A DNA stretch of 64,000 nt from Pyrenula massariospora (Eukaryota; Ascomycota; Eurotiomycetes; Pyrenulales; Pyrenulaceae). The notes below the pieces were generated by a model, which ran no database searches, was not told the DNA's origin, and saw nothing but the letters and a program-made list of their open reading frames with translations. A program made the position numbers and the translations under genes. Numbering within the stretch: the stretch's first letter is position 1; each line of letters starts with the position of its first letter. The stretch spans positions 1,984,001 through 2,048,000 of the forward strand of contig JAGFMI010000004.1 of NCBI GenBank assembly GCA_021030905.1. The letters are read 5' to 3'. Below, one piece after another: positions 20,460 through 32,629 of the stretch.

Positions 20460-22586
20460 CTACCAGCCAAGCTCTGCTTTGTGAGCCGTGCCAAGCGATT
20501 GACCTCGCAGACGCTTGACTGTTGGGGAATTGTCAATTGCATCAGGTCCTGGATTTTCGGATTGACACTCCATGAAACCGATGATCTCTTCCAATAGTGC
20601 TACTGTCTCTTCAGGACTAGCGATCCAGGCTGTTGTACAAGCTTGGCGAGCCTTTGTTTCCCTTGTCAGATACCAACATTATGAACAAGGTCTGAAGATC
20701 CTACCTTGAAATCATTTCCGCCGCCACTAAGAAACTGGTCCCCAACATGCAGAGTCCTTGAGCCTTTGATTCCTCCAAAATACTGCTGTAAAACTTGGAC
20801 GCCAAGACTCTTATCACCCACGTCAACGAAACAGTCATTGCCGCCGTTGAATGCGCAAAATGGTAAAGGATTGGCATCTATGGTCGTAGATGATTGTGAT
20901 TTGTCTGAATTTTGGTTCTGGTTCATCACAATGTGGCTGCCATGAGTGGCTTCGCAAATTTGTTGGACCACTAGCACCGTTTCTTCAAGTTGCTCCCTAG
21001 TAAGCTTCTTCCCCTGCTGCGGGTAGATGCCGACGGCACGTTCTTTCCGAAGGATTTGGGCAGGTAGTTGAAGTGTATCAATGCAATGCTGAAAAGCCTT
21101 TTCTGCAGTATCAAGAAGACCTTGGATAGCTGTTTCTGACCAGTTACGCATGGAGGGTAGGATCCAGTCCCGACTGGTTAGGATTGTCAGTGCATTGCCA
21201 TCAGGATTAGAAAAGTGTCGGACAGGGTAACAGCTTACCGCCTAACGTAGCGAAGTCTATGTGGGCTGTTGATATCAAAGCTGAAAAGAAAATTGCTCTC
21301 TCCTCCCATTACTACTAGGTTGTTCTTTTGTGTAAGAGTAAGTGTGTTCGACTCTGCTATGGCGTCTAATAGTCCAGAAAGTCGTCCATGATATTTGCTA
21401 GGGTCTGTGTAGCCCGCAGCAGTGACAATGCCAATCTTGATACCAAGAGCTAGAAGATGAAGCAAATGTGGCAGCACGGGAGATGAGGGTACGAGGCTTC
21501 CACCGTCATCATAAAGAGTAACGTCACCATCAAACGTGATCAAATCAATGTTTTTCTGAGGAGTTCCGCTTGGTGGACACACGAGGGACAGCACCTGAGC
21601 AGTGTTCAGGATTAAGCGGACGTCATTGAAAGACGGCGGAACGAACCGACGGGAGGAGATAGCTCGCAATGAATCCTGGTATCGAAAAGCAGACTCTAGT
21701 GCTAACGGGGTGAAGAATGTTCCGATAGTAGGCACAAGCATTCGAAGCTTGGAGCGTGCTGGCTGAACCACAGCTTGGTGGGCGACTGCGAACGTAAGCG
21801 GTCATCTTTGTGGGACTCGACAAACCTTCTAACGCTCAAAAGGAGAGAAATGCACCTCAAGAAAAGCTTGGGGGCTTTATCACGGTGAAGAGCTATGTTC
21901 AAGATATGGGAAGAGATGTTTCCCTTTCAAGTACAACTTCCAGCGAATACAAGAAGGAATTACTAAGGATAGAACGTACTATGATCATTGACGAGACCCT
22001 CGACGTCTCGCATTACTTCTGCCATTCGCTCATGACCCGTCTTCGCCATGATAGCCAAGTCATGGTTGGGACCATCATAGGCGGCAGACGGTTGAGAATT
22101 GAGCACGAAAGGAACAGCAAGTAGCCCCTAATCATAGGTACCAGGACAGTCAGCGGGGGCCGCCTGATTGCAGTGAGGGCAAGGCTACGGTCAACACCTG
22201 CAAGCACGAAAGAGCAAGCAACGTAATTTGAAGGGGGGGGGGGGTGGAAATGTTTGAGCTCTCCTTCGACACGCTTCGAAGTAGCTCCCTGATAGCGTAT
22301 AGCGTAGTCAAGGCGAATGATGATGGCCAAGCAAGGCATCCACGCGAACAGACGGGTTTTGAGCGTACCTTTATCCATTCAATCAGCTGGTCTCTTCGAT
22401 GAGTCTGAGAGGCCAATCATGTAAGTGGCTATTCAGCCTCGCTCCATCCCGCATGAGGGGAGCGTATTGTGTAGCCAGTTTCCACGAACCTTGAGCGCAT
22501 CTAAAGACCAGTAAGCTCCGAAACGGGCGTAAATCCGTGGCTTTTCACCGGGATCACGTACATTCGACGCGGTATCGAGTCGTCAT
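20460..22586 (-). CDS. ISN1: IMP-specific 5'-nucleotidase
   Basis: Dephosphorylates IMP to inosine in the purine pathway; fungal ISN1 family of 475 residues. Seven exons in phase: 22586-22562, 22500-22490 (11 nt), 22404-22369, 22127-21980, 21785-21239, 21173-20705, 20651-20460. The spliced N-terminus MTTRYRVEYALK, THRRDQLIEWIK, GLLAVPFVLNSQPSAAYDG matches the conserved start of the family, so the tiny exons are real. The body has KLRMLVPTIGTFFTPLALES, the HAD-like phosphatase motif LITFDGDVTLYDDGG, VMGGESNFLF, then CAFNGGNDCFVDVGDKSLGV and LHVGDQFLSGGGNDFK, ARQACTTAWIASPEETV. An 11-residue reading of the 5' region as one frame fails, which hides the first 250 codons from simple ORF calling. 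One intron (22128-22368) contains an 11-nt G run on the plus strand. Confidence 0.93.
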
Positions 22587-23686
22587 TCTTCACCAGCCGC
22601 GCAAGAGTTCCTTTGACTTAGTCAGAGGCTCTTTGTAGACTCACAAGCTGCCAGTCAGCGACGGACGATACGCGGTTGACCATTGGGACCCTTGGCCGTT
22701 CATCAGAGGGAGCCAAAGCTGCCACACCGCCCTCCGATCCCGACACGGTCCAAATTCAGAGGGACTTTTATTTACCTCTTTCACGCCTCGTTAGCGGCGA
22801 ATCTGAGAGCGACTTGAAGTGTCATCCGTCCTAAATCGGGCTGCTTCTACGCGGTACGCTCGAGTAAGGTTAAGACGGAGGCAGTTACTACGTACCGTGG
22901 AGGCGGGGAAGCTGTGAACAATGGGCCCAAAACTGGACCGTCTCCGAAGCGACAACTGTTGCCTGATACTAGCATCAACTTAGTCAATCGGTTCTTACTT
23001 TGTCAGAAAGATCCACCATGGCGTGTGCACGCCGGTCCGCGTTTCTCGGAAAAAGCTTAGGCATCCTACATACCTAGTATTGTGGAGGTCGTTCAGCCTC
23101 TAAGAGTTTAGCAGCCCAATCCAGCCAAGCGCACATCGGCGTCATCTATCTTAGGATCGAACGACAAAGAAACCACGTCTGCCTATTCGCGTCCACATCA
23201 AGCATCAATGGCAACCGACGTGGTGTCACAGGCGGTCAATTGCCTGTAGGTACTTCTCACTCGGCCAATTGTAACGTGACGAGGAGTCTATCACCTGGCT
23301 TGCCGATCTCAAGCCTCGTAATCCTACCCAACATCTGGTTCGTGACCTTTGGTGACTCATTCCGAGAAAACCACCCTTGGCATGTCCTTATCAGCCGTCG
23401 GAAATTGCCTGCGTTGCTTCGAAAGGCGTAACACTCGTGCGCACTTTCCTGTGAGCACCGCTGAGCGATCGTTTCTAAGCGACCTTGTTGGGGGCGCTTC
23501 CGCAAAGGAACTGGATCTAGGGATAATGCTGGGTCATCATACGGGTTGTACAACGTCAAACCCGGTCAGACACACTGTCTTAGAATCTAGCCTATATAAT
23601 ATAGCATCCTTCCCCTTCATAATGTGTCTCACATCGATTTGTGCTATCCGGCTTTTCTGCTCGGTAAGGCCTTACGCTTCCCATTG
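22587..23686. other. Divergent intergenic region with TATA-like element
   Basis: About 1.1 kb between ISN1 (minus) and the next plus-strand gene. No recognised gene; frames of 60-110 codons lack motifs. A TATATAATATAG element lies near 23592-23603, about 90 bp upstream of the next start codon. Confidence 0.5.
23592..23603 (+). promoter_or_regulatory. TATA-like element
   Basis: CTATATAATATAG-type sequence about 90 bp upstream of the ATG at 23687. Position and sequence fit a TATA box of the following membrane-protein gene; there is no direct evidence of use. Confidence 0.35.
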
Positions 23687-24661
23687 ATGAACGATTTCAC
23701 TTCGCCGATCCGCGTAGGGGGGAAATTGATGGATCAGAGCTGGACGTCTCTTCACGGCGGACCCTCTGTCACAAGCACTGCCAGTGAAAGCAGCTCCTTG
23801 CCCGCATATGCGCCTGGCGACACCGTTCCCTCATTCCCAGAAGAATACGAGAAACAAGTCAACCTAGAACTTCAGAGAGAATTCCCTGCGGAACACCAGG
23901 ACGAGGCCCTCGGTCAGGCTGACGAGCCTTTCGTATCCCCCGAGCATGCATCTCCAGGCGTCGCCTCAGAGTCAACCCTCAGGCGTGGCCTCCAGATCCC
24001 GACCAAGTCCCGTACGATTACTTCTGGCTTTCCATATGTCGAAGCCTTGGCCGATGCAAACGTTGGCGAAAAGGAATGGTCAGCCTTCACGTCGGAGATC
24101 ACGCGTGTTGCGCGCATGAGGTCAGATCAGTGGACTACAACAATAGGAAAGGGCCTAGGTACGTTGGCCGTGGGTGGTCTCATCGTCGGGGTCGTAGGGC
24201 TCATCCCAGCTGCTATGGTGACACGTCTCGTGCGAAAACGGACCGAAAGCGAGAACGTCCACAATGCTCGCAGAGAGGGTGCAGAGCTCCAGCTTCTCAT
24301 CGAGCACTGGAATGAGACCTACTTTCGACCTCGGGGCATTCTGGTGCGGATCGATCTGCCTGGCGAGTCAGAAGACCTGGACGAGATGGACGTTTCAACC
24401 AGTAAAAGCTACCAGAGAGCCAGAATAGCCCAAAAAACGGGGCAATCACCAGGCGACATTGGTGTACAAGACGAGACGCGTGTTAGAGACAAAGCTGCTC
24501 GTCGAGGGCGCATCGTCATTCTTCCTCTCGCAATATTGGGTGGAGCCACGCCAGATCAGCATCGAGCCAGTGTGCAGTCGGACAGAGTCAGCAAGGAGAG
24601 GTCGGAATATGAGGCCAAGATTGGTATGCAGGATTTTTATCCCAATGAGCCCAAACCGTGA
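23687..24661 (+). CDS. Fungal single-pass membrane protein, unknown
   Basis: Single-exon protein of 324 residues counted from the first in-frame ATG (MNDFTSPIRVGG); a second ATG 14 codons on (MDQSWTS) is an alternative start. The N-terminal 120 residues are Ser/Pro/Glu-rich and probably disordered. Then WSAFTSEITRVARMRSDQW is followed by a glycine-rich membrane segment (about residues 165-187, TLAVGGLIVGVVGLIPAAMV) and a strongly basic helix (TRLVRKRTESENVHNARREG), with a conserved-looking block LIEHWNETYFRPRGILVRID beyond it. This arrangement places the Arg-rich side in the cytosol. I do not recognise a named family; I have the impression of a fungus-specific one. Confidence 0.7.
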   Translation: MNDFTSPIRVGGKLMDQSWTSLHGGPSVTSTASESSSLPAYAPGDTVPSFPEEYEKQVNLELQREFPAEHQDEALGQADEPFVSPEHASPGVASESTLRRGLQIPTKSRTITSGFPYVEALADANVGEKEWSAFTSEITRVARMRSDQWTTTIGKGLGTLAVGGLIVGVVGLIPAAMVTRLVRKRTESENVHNARREGAELQLLIEHWNETYFRPRGILVRIDLPGESEDLDEMDVSTSKSYQRARIAQKTGQSPGDIGVQDETRVRDKAARRGRIVILPLAILGGATPDQHRASVQSDRVSKERSEYEAKIGMQDFYPNEPKP

Positions 24662-25069
24662 AGCTGGAGATTTTCTGTCTTTTCCTTGTAAATATGTCGG
24701 GAGCTTGTAAGGCCCAGAAGAGTTTTCTGAAGTCGTAGAACAATATGAGACAATGACCAGAAGGTGTTCGTCAGGATTTCGACTGCCTGTCTGCCTGCGT
24801 GCTTTGTGAGAAGGGAGAGAGTTGCAACTCAGGTACTGCGGTAAAACTTGAGCGGAATGTAATCCGCCCTTTCTGCAGCCTAGCCGGCTAAACATCGGCA
24901 AACGGTCGATCTCCCAGTCGTGCCAGCCAAAGGCCGTTGCTTAAGCACGTTTTGGTGCAAACCTCTCTCCAAAGTCTATACCGAACTCGCAGGAGACACA
25001 TCATGACATGATTGCCATGCTCGCTCGGCAGCACGCTAGACCAGTCGACAGCTGGCCTCGCGCCCCGCA
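24662..25069. other. Intergenic, no gene seen
   Basis: About 410 bp between co-directed genes; short frames only. Probably the NTE1 promoter. Confidence 0.5.
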
Positions 25070-28000
25070 ATGGAAGGCTCTGCCCCTCCTCCGTCCTTCT
25101 CAGAGAGCTTGGAACTTGTGTCTACCAATCTGAGCTCGGCTGTCAACCATGCCGCTACTTCTATGTCTTCACAGACAGCGACGATACTTCGTCCTTCCAG
25201 CGATGGATCGCAAACATCACTGATATCCCAGGCTGCCCATCTTTTTGTCGCCATTCTCACCGTCATTCCTGGAGTCCTTTTCTGGCTTATAACCTTCGTG
25301 ACTATCACACTCCCAACATGGATGTTCACTGTATTTTCCATGTCCCTCACATTCACCATGAATATGACGACGCTGTAAGTTCCTATTAAAATCCAGAGAT
25401 TCTGTGAACTGACGACCGGCTAAAAGGCTCCTAATTGTCCTCGTGGTCGTTTCGACCGTAAGCTGGGTCGTCCGCTACAGATACCTAAACATGTACACCC
25501 GTCTACCATCAGAACCACAGAGGAAAGAGGCCCAGATCGACCTTTTCCCTGATAGCCACGAGGGCGATTCGAAGCCTGGGCTCACCAATTATCTCGATGA
25601 ATTCCTTAGCGCTATCAAGGTTTTTGGATATTTGGAGCGGCCTGTCTTTCACGAGCTTACTCGAACAATGCAAACTAGGAAGCTTATTGCCGGTGAAATA
25701 TTGCAACTAGAAGAGGAGAAGGGATTCTGTCTTGTGGTCGATGGCTTGGTACAGATCTTTGTAAAGTCGCTGCGGGATACTCAGGGGTTGCAAGAGGAAA
25801 ATCCAAGCGGGTCTGCGAGCCCTTACGGCGAGGATGACGATCGTCATAGTGGAGGCAGGCAAGGATATCAACTTCTTACTGAAGTCAAGAATGGGGCTTC
25901 TATGTCGTCCCTCTTCTCGATATTGTCGCTTTTTACCGAAGATGTGAAACTCCGCTTCGATGACGACTTTGACCACAGCTCCTCTACACCTGCCATGGCT
26001 AACAGCTATACCCCGGACTCACTTATAGAAAGCCCTCCTGAATTTCCAACTACCCCACTCAAGCCCTCGGTCCAAGAGAGACGGATAGAAAGCTTATCTG
26101 CAGAACGCGACAAAGAACGTCTGGCGCAGGTACCACCGTTGAGTTTGGATCCTTCCTTCGCCGCGAGATCAAGGCGTGGCAGCCGCCGTTCGACAGTGAA
26201 GCCAAAAGCTGGCAAATCGGCGCATCCTGATATAGTGGCGCGAGCCATGGTTGACACAACAATTGCCGTCATACCAGCTGCTGCATTTCGTCGCCTGACA
26301 AGAGTGTATCCTCGTGCCACAGCACACATAGTGCAAGTCATACTGACAAGACTTCAGCGCGTCACTTTGTCCACTGCTCATCAGTATTTGGGGTTGACGA
26401 CTGAAGTTCTGCATATGGAAAAGCTTATGAATAGGTTCACGAGCTATGATCTGCCAAACTATCTGCATGGTGCCGTCCTAGAGAGATTGAAAGACAAATT
26501 TCGTAAGGAAAGAGACCGTCTGGGTCACGAAGAAGTCACCAAAGGCATCGCTCTGCATAATCCTGGAATTTCGTACCGGCGACGGTCTAGCAGTTCAATG
26601 AGGAAGGATGCGGCTTTAGCAGCTCGTCTGGCAGCGTCTAAGAAAGCTTCCTTGGCCATGACGCCAGTCCTGGATGCTGCTGACACGACTAACCCTTCGA
26701 TCAATGTATCGACCGAGAGTCAACCGCAGAATGGCAGCCCTCGCGATATCCTATCAAGTATACAAGTGGCAAGACAAGGTGGTCATGCAAGATCCATGAG
26801 TCGAGGTACCAGCTGGAACCAGACTTTCGATGCTGCAGATTTCCCTCGGTCTGATACAAATAGCCCATTAGGAAAAAGTGAGCAGCCACCTTTCCGACCA
26901 TCCTCACAGCATGGTCCCATTCAGCGGCAGGAGTCTCTTGATGAGGACGCCATGTTCCGCGAGTCAGTTCTTGACAGTATGATTAAGGCTCTTGGGCTGA
27001 CAAACAATCCACGCGACGCCTTGTCGCGAGGACTTGCGTCTGTTGAACAATCTCCACGCCTTGTCTCGTATGATTCCGCGAAGCAAACTGCAGTCTTCAG
27101 CAACGCTTTTGGCTTCATTGATCCCTATGATGTTTCGGCCAACGGAGATTCAGAATCTGCGCTTTCGGCTTCTGGATCAAGTATAAATGGAGTGGCTTAC
27201 GGTCGCGACCTAGTCGAAGAGATGTTAGGTGACATCGAGATTGTGTTCTTCCCCAAAGATTCTATACTTGTTGAGCAAGGTGAGCGGAATCCCGGTGTCT
27301 ACTACGTTATTGATGGGTTCCTTGACGTGAGCGTGACTACGGATGAGAAGGAAGAGGGAAGTGGTATCCTACAAAGCGTTGGCCATCAACAGCAATCTCA
27401 ACAGCTTGATGATTTGTACTCGCCGCTGCCGATGGCCGGCCGAAGGTCCTCGAAAACGTCCTCCTCTCGAGGTCTCCCCAAAGTGCGCAGGAGACAGGGG
27501 AGGAGGTCGCTATTTCTAATTAAGCCTGGTGGTATAGCTGGCTATGTCGGCACGGTGTCGTCTGCTCGCTCATTTACAGACGTGACAGCGAAGACTGATG
27601 TATATGTCGGTTTTCTTCCTCGTGTATCTCTAGAGAGAATTTCTGAGAAATACCCAATCGTTCTCCTTACAATGGCGAAAAGGTTAACGAGTCTCCTGCC
27701 ACGCTTACTTTTGCACATTGACTTCGCTTTAGAGTGGGTCCAAGTCAACGCTGGTCAAGTCATTCACCACCAAGGTGACGAAAGTGACGCGATCTATATC
27801 GTCCTTAATGGCCGTTTGAGAGCTGTCCTCGAGAGTGGAAATGGAAGCATGAGAGTCATTGGCGAATATGGTCAAGGCGAGAGTATTGGAGAGCTAGAAG
27901 TCATGACTGAGTCGTCCCGGCCTTCCACGCTTCATGCCATTCGGGACGCGGAACTGGCTAAATTACCACGCTCCCTCTTCAACAGCTTGGCTCAAGAACA

Positions 28001-29753
28001 CCCTGGAATCACGATCCAGATATCAAAACTTATTGCGCAACGGATGCGCGCCTTGATCGATGACCCACTCCTAGAAAAAGGCACAGAGCGCGTTAACAAA
28101 AATCTCAATGCGACAGTGAACCTTCGAACTGTTGCCGTCTTACCCGTGACTGCTGGCGTGCCAGTTGTAGAGTTTGGCAACCGGCTTTTATCTGCTCTAA
28201 GCCAGATTGGAGTCGCTAATGGAGTGACGTCTCTCAACCAAAGCGCAATTCTGAACCATCTAGGAAGACATGCATTTAGCAGGATGGGGAAGCTTAAGCT
28301 CGCTCAGTATCTTGCCGATCTTGAAGAGAAGTACGGCATGGTGTTATATATTGCTGACACGAACGTAAACGCGCCTTGGACCCAAACATGTATCTCACAA
28401 GCTGATTGCATTCTCCTGGTGGGTCTTGCCGAGGGTTCACCCAGCATAGGCGAGTATGAGCGGTTCTTGCTGGGAATGAAGACTACAGCTCGCAAGGAAC
28501 TTGTCCTGCTACACGTCGAGCGATATTCGTCTCCTGGTCTGACTAGGAAATGGCTTCGGAACCGTATGTGGATCAACGGCGGTCATCATCACATCCAAAT
28601 GGCCTTCCGCACAGCAGCAGAAGCTACACCTCACGCGCAGACGCGTCGCTTTGGCTCTGCCATCAAACAACGCGTCCAAGTTCTTCAAGCAGAAATTCAG
28701 AAGTACACTTCCCGTCGTGTGCGACAGACGCCACTCTACCTTCCTGACACTCCTTTCAAAGGAGACTTCCACCGACTCGCTCGCCGCCTCTGTGGAAAAT
28801 CCATCGGACTTGTCCTCGGTGGCGGCGGCGCACGTGGCATAGCTCAAATAGGAGTTATTCGCGCGCTTGAAGAGGCCGGAATACCCATCGACATCGTGGG
28901 CGGTACCTCCATCGGGGCATTCATCGGCGCACTGTACGCCCGCGACGCAGACGTCGTGCCGATGTACGGCCGCGCGAAGAAATTCGCCGGCCGGATGGGC
29001 AGCATGTGGCGGTTTGCGCTCGATCTCACCTACCCCTCCGCCTCGTACACGACCGGCCACGAGTTCAACCGCGGCATCTTCAAAACCTTCAACGACTCCC
29101 AGATCGAAGACTTCTGGCTCGAGTTCTACTGCAACACGACCAACATCAGCAAATCCCGCGCCGAGATCCACAGCTCGGGCTACGTCTGGCGCTACGTCCG
29201 CGCCAGCATGTCGCTCGCCGGGCTGATCCCCCCGCTCTGCGACGAGGGCAGCATGCTCCTGGACGGCGGCTACATCGACAATCTCACCGTCGCACATATG
29301 AAATCGCTCGGCGCGGACGTCGTCTTCGCGGTCGACGTCGGCAGCCTGGACGACGACGTCCCGCAGGGCTTCGGCGACTCGCTCTCCGGCTTCTGGTCCG
29401 TGCTGAACCGCTGGAACCCCTTCTCCTCGTACCCCAATCCGCCCACGCTCTCGGAGATCCAGGCGCGGCTCGCGTACGTGAGCTCGGTGGATGCGCTGGA
29501 GCGCGCTAAGACGACGCCGGGTTGCGTGTATATGCGGCCGCCGATCGATGCGTATGGGACGCTGGACTTTGCGAGGTTTGAGGAAATCTACCAGGTCGGG
29601 CATGACTATGGGGTGGAGTTTTTGGGGAAGATGAGGGAGGAGGGGAGGTTGAAGGGGGTGATTGGGGTTAGTGGCGGAGAGGCGGAGTGGGAGGAGAGTG
29701 AAGAGGGGAGGGGGTTGCGGAGGATGATGGCGCCGAGGAGGGCGAGTATTTAG
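25070..29753 (+). CDS. NTE1: Lysophospholipase NTE1 (neuropathy target esterase homologue)
   Basis: ER-membrane serine esterase that deacylates phosphatidylcholine to glycerophosphocholine. Two exons, 25070-25374 and 25427-29753, 1543 residues; the 52-nt intron (GTAAGT...AAAAG) splits a Leu codon inside the second membrane segment. N-terminal membrane segments about residues 50-85 and 100-115. Three cyclic-nucleotide-binding-like domains are scattered over residues 150-1000 (for example [25 protein letters not shown] and [20 protein letters not shown] regions). The patatin domain has [20 protein letters not shown], the nucleophile Ser1263 in GGTSIGAF and Asp1381 in LLDGGYIDN, so both catalytic residues are present. 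Length is as usual for fungi. The 3' exon is C-rich from about 28800 to 29450 and then G-rich, producing a long antisense frame that is not a gene. Confidence 0.96.
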
Positions 29754-30920
29754 ATTCCGACAGTGGATACCGCCTTGGCTGGATCTACGGTGCATTTCGT
29801 GGCGTTTTTGGGAGGTACCGTGATTGAGAAGCGTTGATGTGGCATTTAGCTGGCGTTGTTGATGATATGCGGGCGGTCTTGTTAATTTTGTCGCCTGGTC
29901 TCGTGCGAAGACTAGGCAGTGACTTTGGAGGCTACCAAGAGGTGGACTGCGTATCCACTGTACTATACATACATACCTACCGAGCGAAGCCATGCAAATG
30001 CAAATGCAAGACCCCATCCAAATCCCTATTCCCGCATCCTCTTCGCCTGTGGCGACCCGGCGCCTTCACTCCGTTCTGTTCGACGGTCATACTTTCATAC
30101 TGGAAACCAGTTACACTCATCCATCTACAGGTCTGCTCGGGAGAACACGCAGGCCATTCTAAGGGTTTGATATAAACTTGCGCAAACCGATGAGAATTGT
30201 TCTGGAGTGCGAATCTCGCTCCTTTCTACTAGTATCTAAACAGCCTCGATACACGCCATATCTGCATCGCGCTTCACCAGATCCACCAACTAACAAGATA
30301 CCTACCCTCGGCTACGGCAGAGCGAATGTTCCCACCGCCCGTGCAGAGCAGACGACATTCCACCCGCGCACGGTATGGTGATCCAGACTTTGATGACCAC
30401 TTCCCCCGGGACACGGGGTGAGCCTGGGAGAAAACACCCAGTATCACCGCATCAGCGCATCGCCGCTTTTGGTGCCGGATAGGAAACGCCTGACGTCTAA
30501 GTTAGGTAGCTGGCGCAGTGTGTTCTGGTGGCGTTTTGCTGCGCAGTTGGCATGTCTGTCGGGTGCGTGGGCGGCGGCCCGGTGTGGTGGTTGCGATGGT
30601 AGGACGGTGGACGGTGGAGCTCGTTAGAGGTGAGGATGAATCGGTGGGTGAGTGGGTAGAGGAGATGAGTCGGTGGTCGAAAAAAAAAATGACTTGGATG
30701 GTTGTTGGACGACTTCCCATTGTTCAAGGCCAGACATTTGTCTTTTCGGGGGGTGGTGGTGGGAGGCTCGACGCTTGTAAGACGACCGCCGGCGGGCCAA
30801 GGTGTAGCAGGAAGGATTCACGGGAGGTCGGCATCTTCTGCATCTTTTCGTCGAGGTTGTCCCCGTCATCGATTGAGTCCTGTGGATGAGTATATTGTTC
30901 GTAATTCACAAATATAACAC
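29754..30920. other. Intergenic between convergent genes, G-rich block
   Basis: About 1.17 kb. It holds an A/T-poor 30300-30420 part rich in C and a 30500-30780 part rich in G, again a C-then-G order on the plus strand, with a nine-A run near 30680. Several frames of 60-120 codons are products of this composition. No gene was recognised. Confidence 0.5.
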
Positions 30921-32629
30921 TCAATCCAGCGTCAGAACGTCCCTGAACTTCGCGCTTCTCACCACCCGGGCACTCTTCGTCTCAGGCACCTTCGGTCTCA
31001 CCGCGTACTTCCTATGCAGATCCACAATCTCCTGCTCGGCATCCTTGACAAACCCCGGCATCCCGTTCGTGGTAACCGTATCCAGCTGCCGGAACTCAAA
31101 CAGCGGCGCCGCGCGCTGCGTGTCGAGCAGGTATTCCATCTTGCCCTTCAGCCCGCCGATGGATTTGTCGATGATCTCGTCGATCCAGGAGAGCTTGTCC
31201 GGGACGGCGCCTTCTTGGATGCTCTCGAGCCATTCGGCGACCGTGCAGCGGCGTTTCTTGCCAGACGAGGAGACCTCGAAGGCGAGGCGGTTGAGGGCGC
31301 CGTTGGGTTGCGGGGAGGTGGGGTCTTTGGCTGTGCAGAAGAATACGTCGAGGCTGGTGGGGGGAGGTTGTTAGTTGGGGGGTTGATGAAGGGATATTGG
31401 GGAGATCCGTCAAGGTCGTAAGGAGCCTAGGTGTATGTTTGGTCGGGGATGGGAGGACATGTCTTCTGGAGACCAGTTCTTGCGGGTGGGAATAAGAGTG
31501 CGAGGATTAGGATAGAAAGAGAAACATATGAAAACCAATTGCGTCAAACTCCACAAAACATTTGGATATTGGCAGGTCAGGCCGACGACGTTGATTGACT
31601 TACCGCACTTGATCACCATCATGCCGCCAGCAGGCTACCATTTTCACAACATCGTACAAACGCCCTGGAATCCTGTCTCTGACCTGCTCGTAAAGCGCAG
31701 CAAAGCCGGTTCGGGGCATGATTGAGATGAGCATCTTGGGACTTTGGTCGTCGTGAAACCTACGAGCCCCTTTGATGTAAGATATGACCAAGGAAAAAAA
31801 GCCTAACACATCTTCGGTGACCATATCCGGCGTGATGCCATTCGGGTTCGTGCTGAAAAACTCCTTCGTTACGTGAATCATAAATTTTACATTGTGCTTC
31901 CGTCTTGTGTCTGCGAGCGGGACTAATTTCGAGTCCACTGGTGGATCAGACACTGCGATAGAAAACAGTTCGTTGATGGCTTCTAAAGGCATTGGTGCGG
32001 TCAATTGGGGTGACCACGTTGCGTCGGAGCCCAGGGGTGTCTTTGGAGCTGCAATTGTCCATGAGTTACAGGGACTATCCTCAACCTCGACTTGCTTATC
32101 ATCCATCTCGCTTGACGGGTTCCAGGAGATCTGTATAGTTCAAGACATTCAGCATAGGTGACTGGCAGGTATTGACTTCATCGCATCTCACAATGTCATT
32201 CTTCACTGCCGTCGCCGCATCAACGGCCATAGACGTGCCTAGTTCGATATTGACGCCATCTAGGATGTATTCTGGAAAGAGGACGCCGCCTCGTAATTCA
32301 GAGGTGTCCACCGTCAGCTTCCAATTCTCACCTTCCGCCCAATCACCCCCTACTCGTTTATTCATGCTCTTGCCTTTCGAGACGTAGGTTTTGGCTTTAT
32401 CACATTCTTCCTTTGATAGCTTGATAGACCTGGTCTCGAATTCCACGCCTAAACCAGCTGAAGGCCATTCTGGAGCGTCAAACCAGCATTCTGACCCGTC
32501 GTTTATCGAGTCTGGGTAATCATCATCGGTTGAGTCCGTTGGGTCGGCTCGAACAAGATTCCAAACCGATAACAAGAGTGGGAGTAGTAACGCGGTTGCT
32601 CGCCGAGGAGACTGGCCAAAAAAGTACAT
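30921..32629 (-). CDS. Secreted protein of unknown family, three parts
   Basis: Signal peptide (TALLLPLLLSVWNLVRA) and three consecutive coding parts read as one gene: 32629 to about 32150, about 32105-31604, and 31353-30921. The last intron is clear (donor GTAAGT at 31603, acceptor CCACCAG, the split codon CG|C gives Arg, then LDVFFC). The first junction is not: the first frame ends NYTDLLEPVKRDG and the second, one base forward, begins before DSPCNSWTIAAP. A 52- or 67-nt intron starting GTCTTG would restore phase, but its donor is poor. Domains seen: ECWFDAPEWPSAGLGVEFET, GENWKLTVDTSELRGGV, LISIMPRTGFAALYEQV, and APLFEFRQLDTVTTNGMPGF with a basic end. I cannot name the family with certainty. 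The 3' exon shows the C-to-G composition switch. Confidence 0.6.

Noticed and set aside
28509-30017. 502-codon open frame antisense to the 3' end of NTE1
   Set aside because: It overlaps the catalytic patatin exon, is rich in Arg/Pro/His/Val as expected from reading C-rich third positions backwards, and has no motif.
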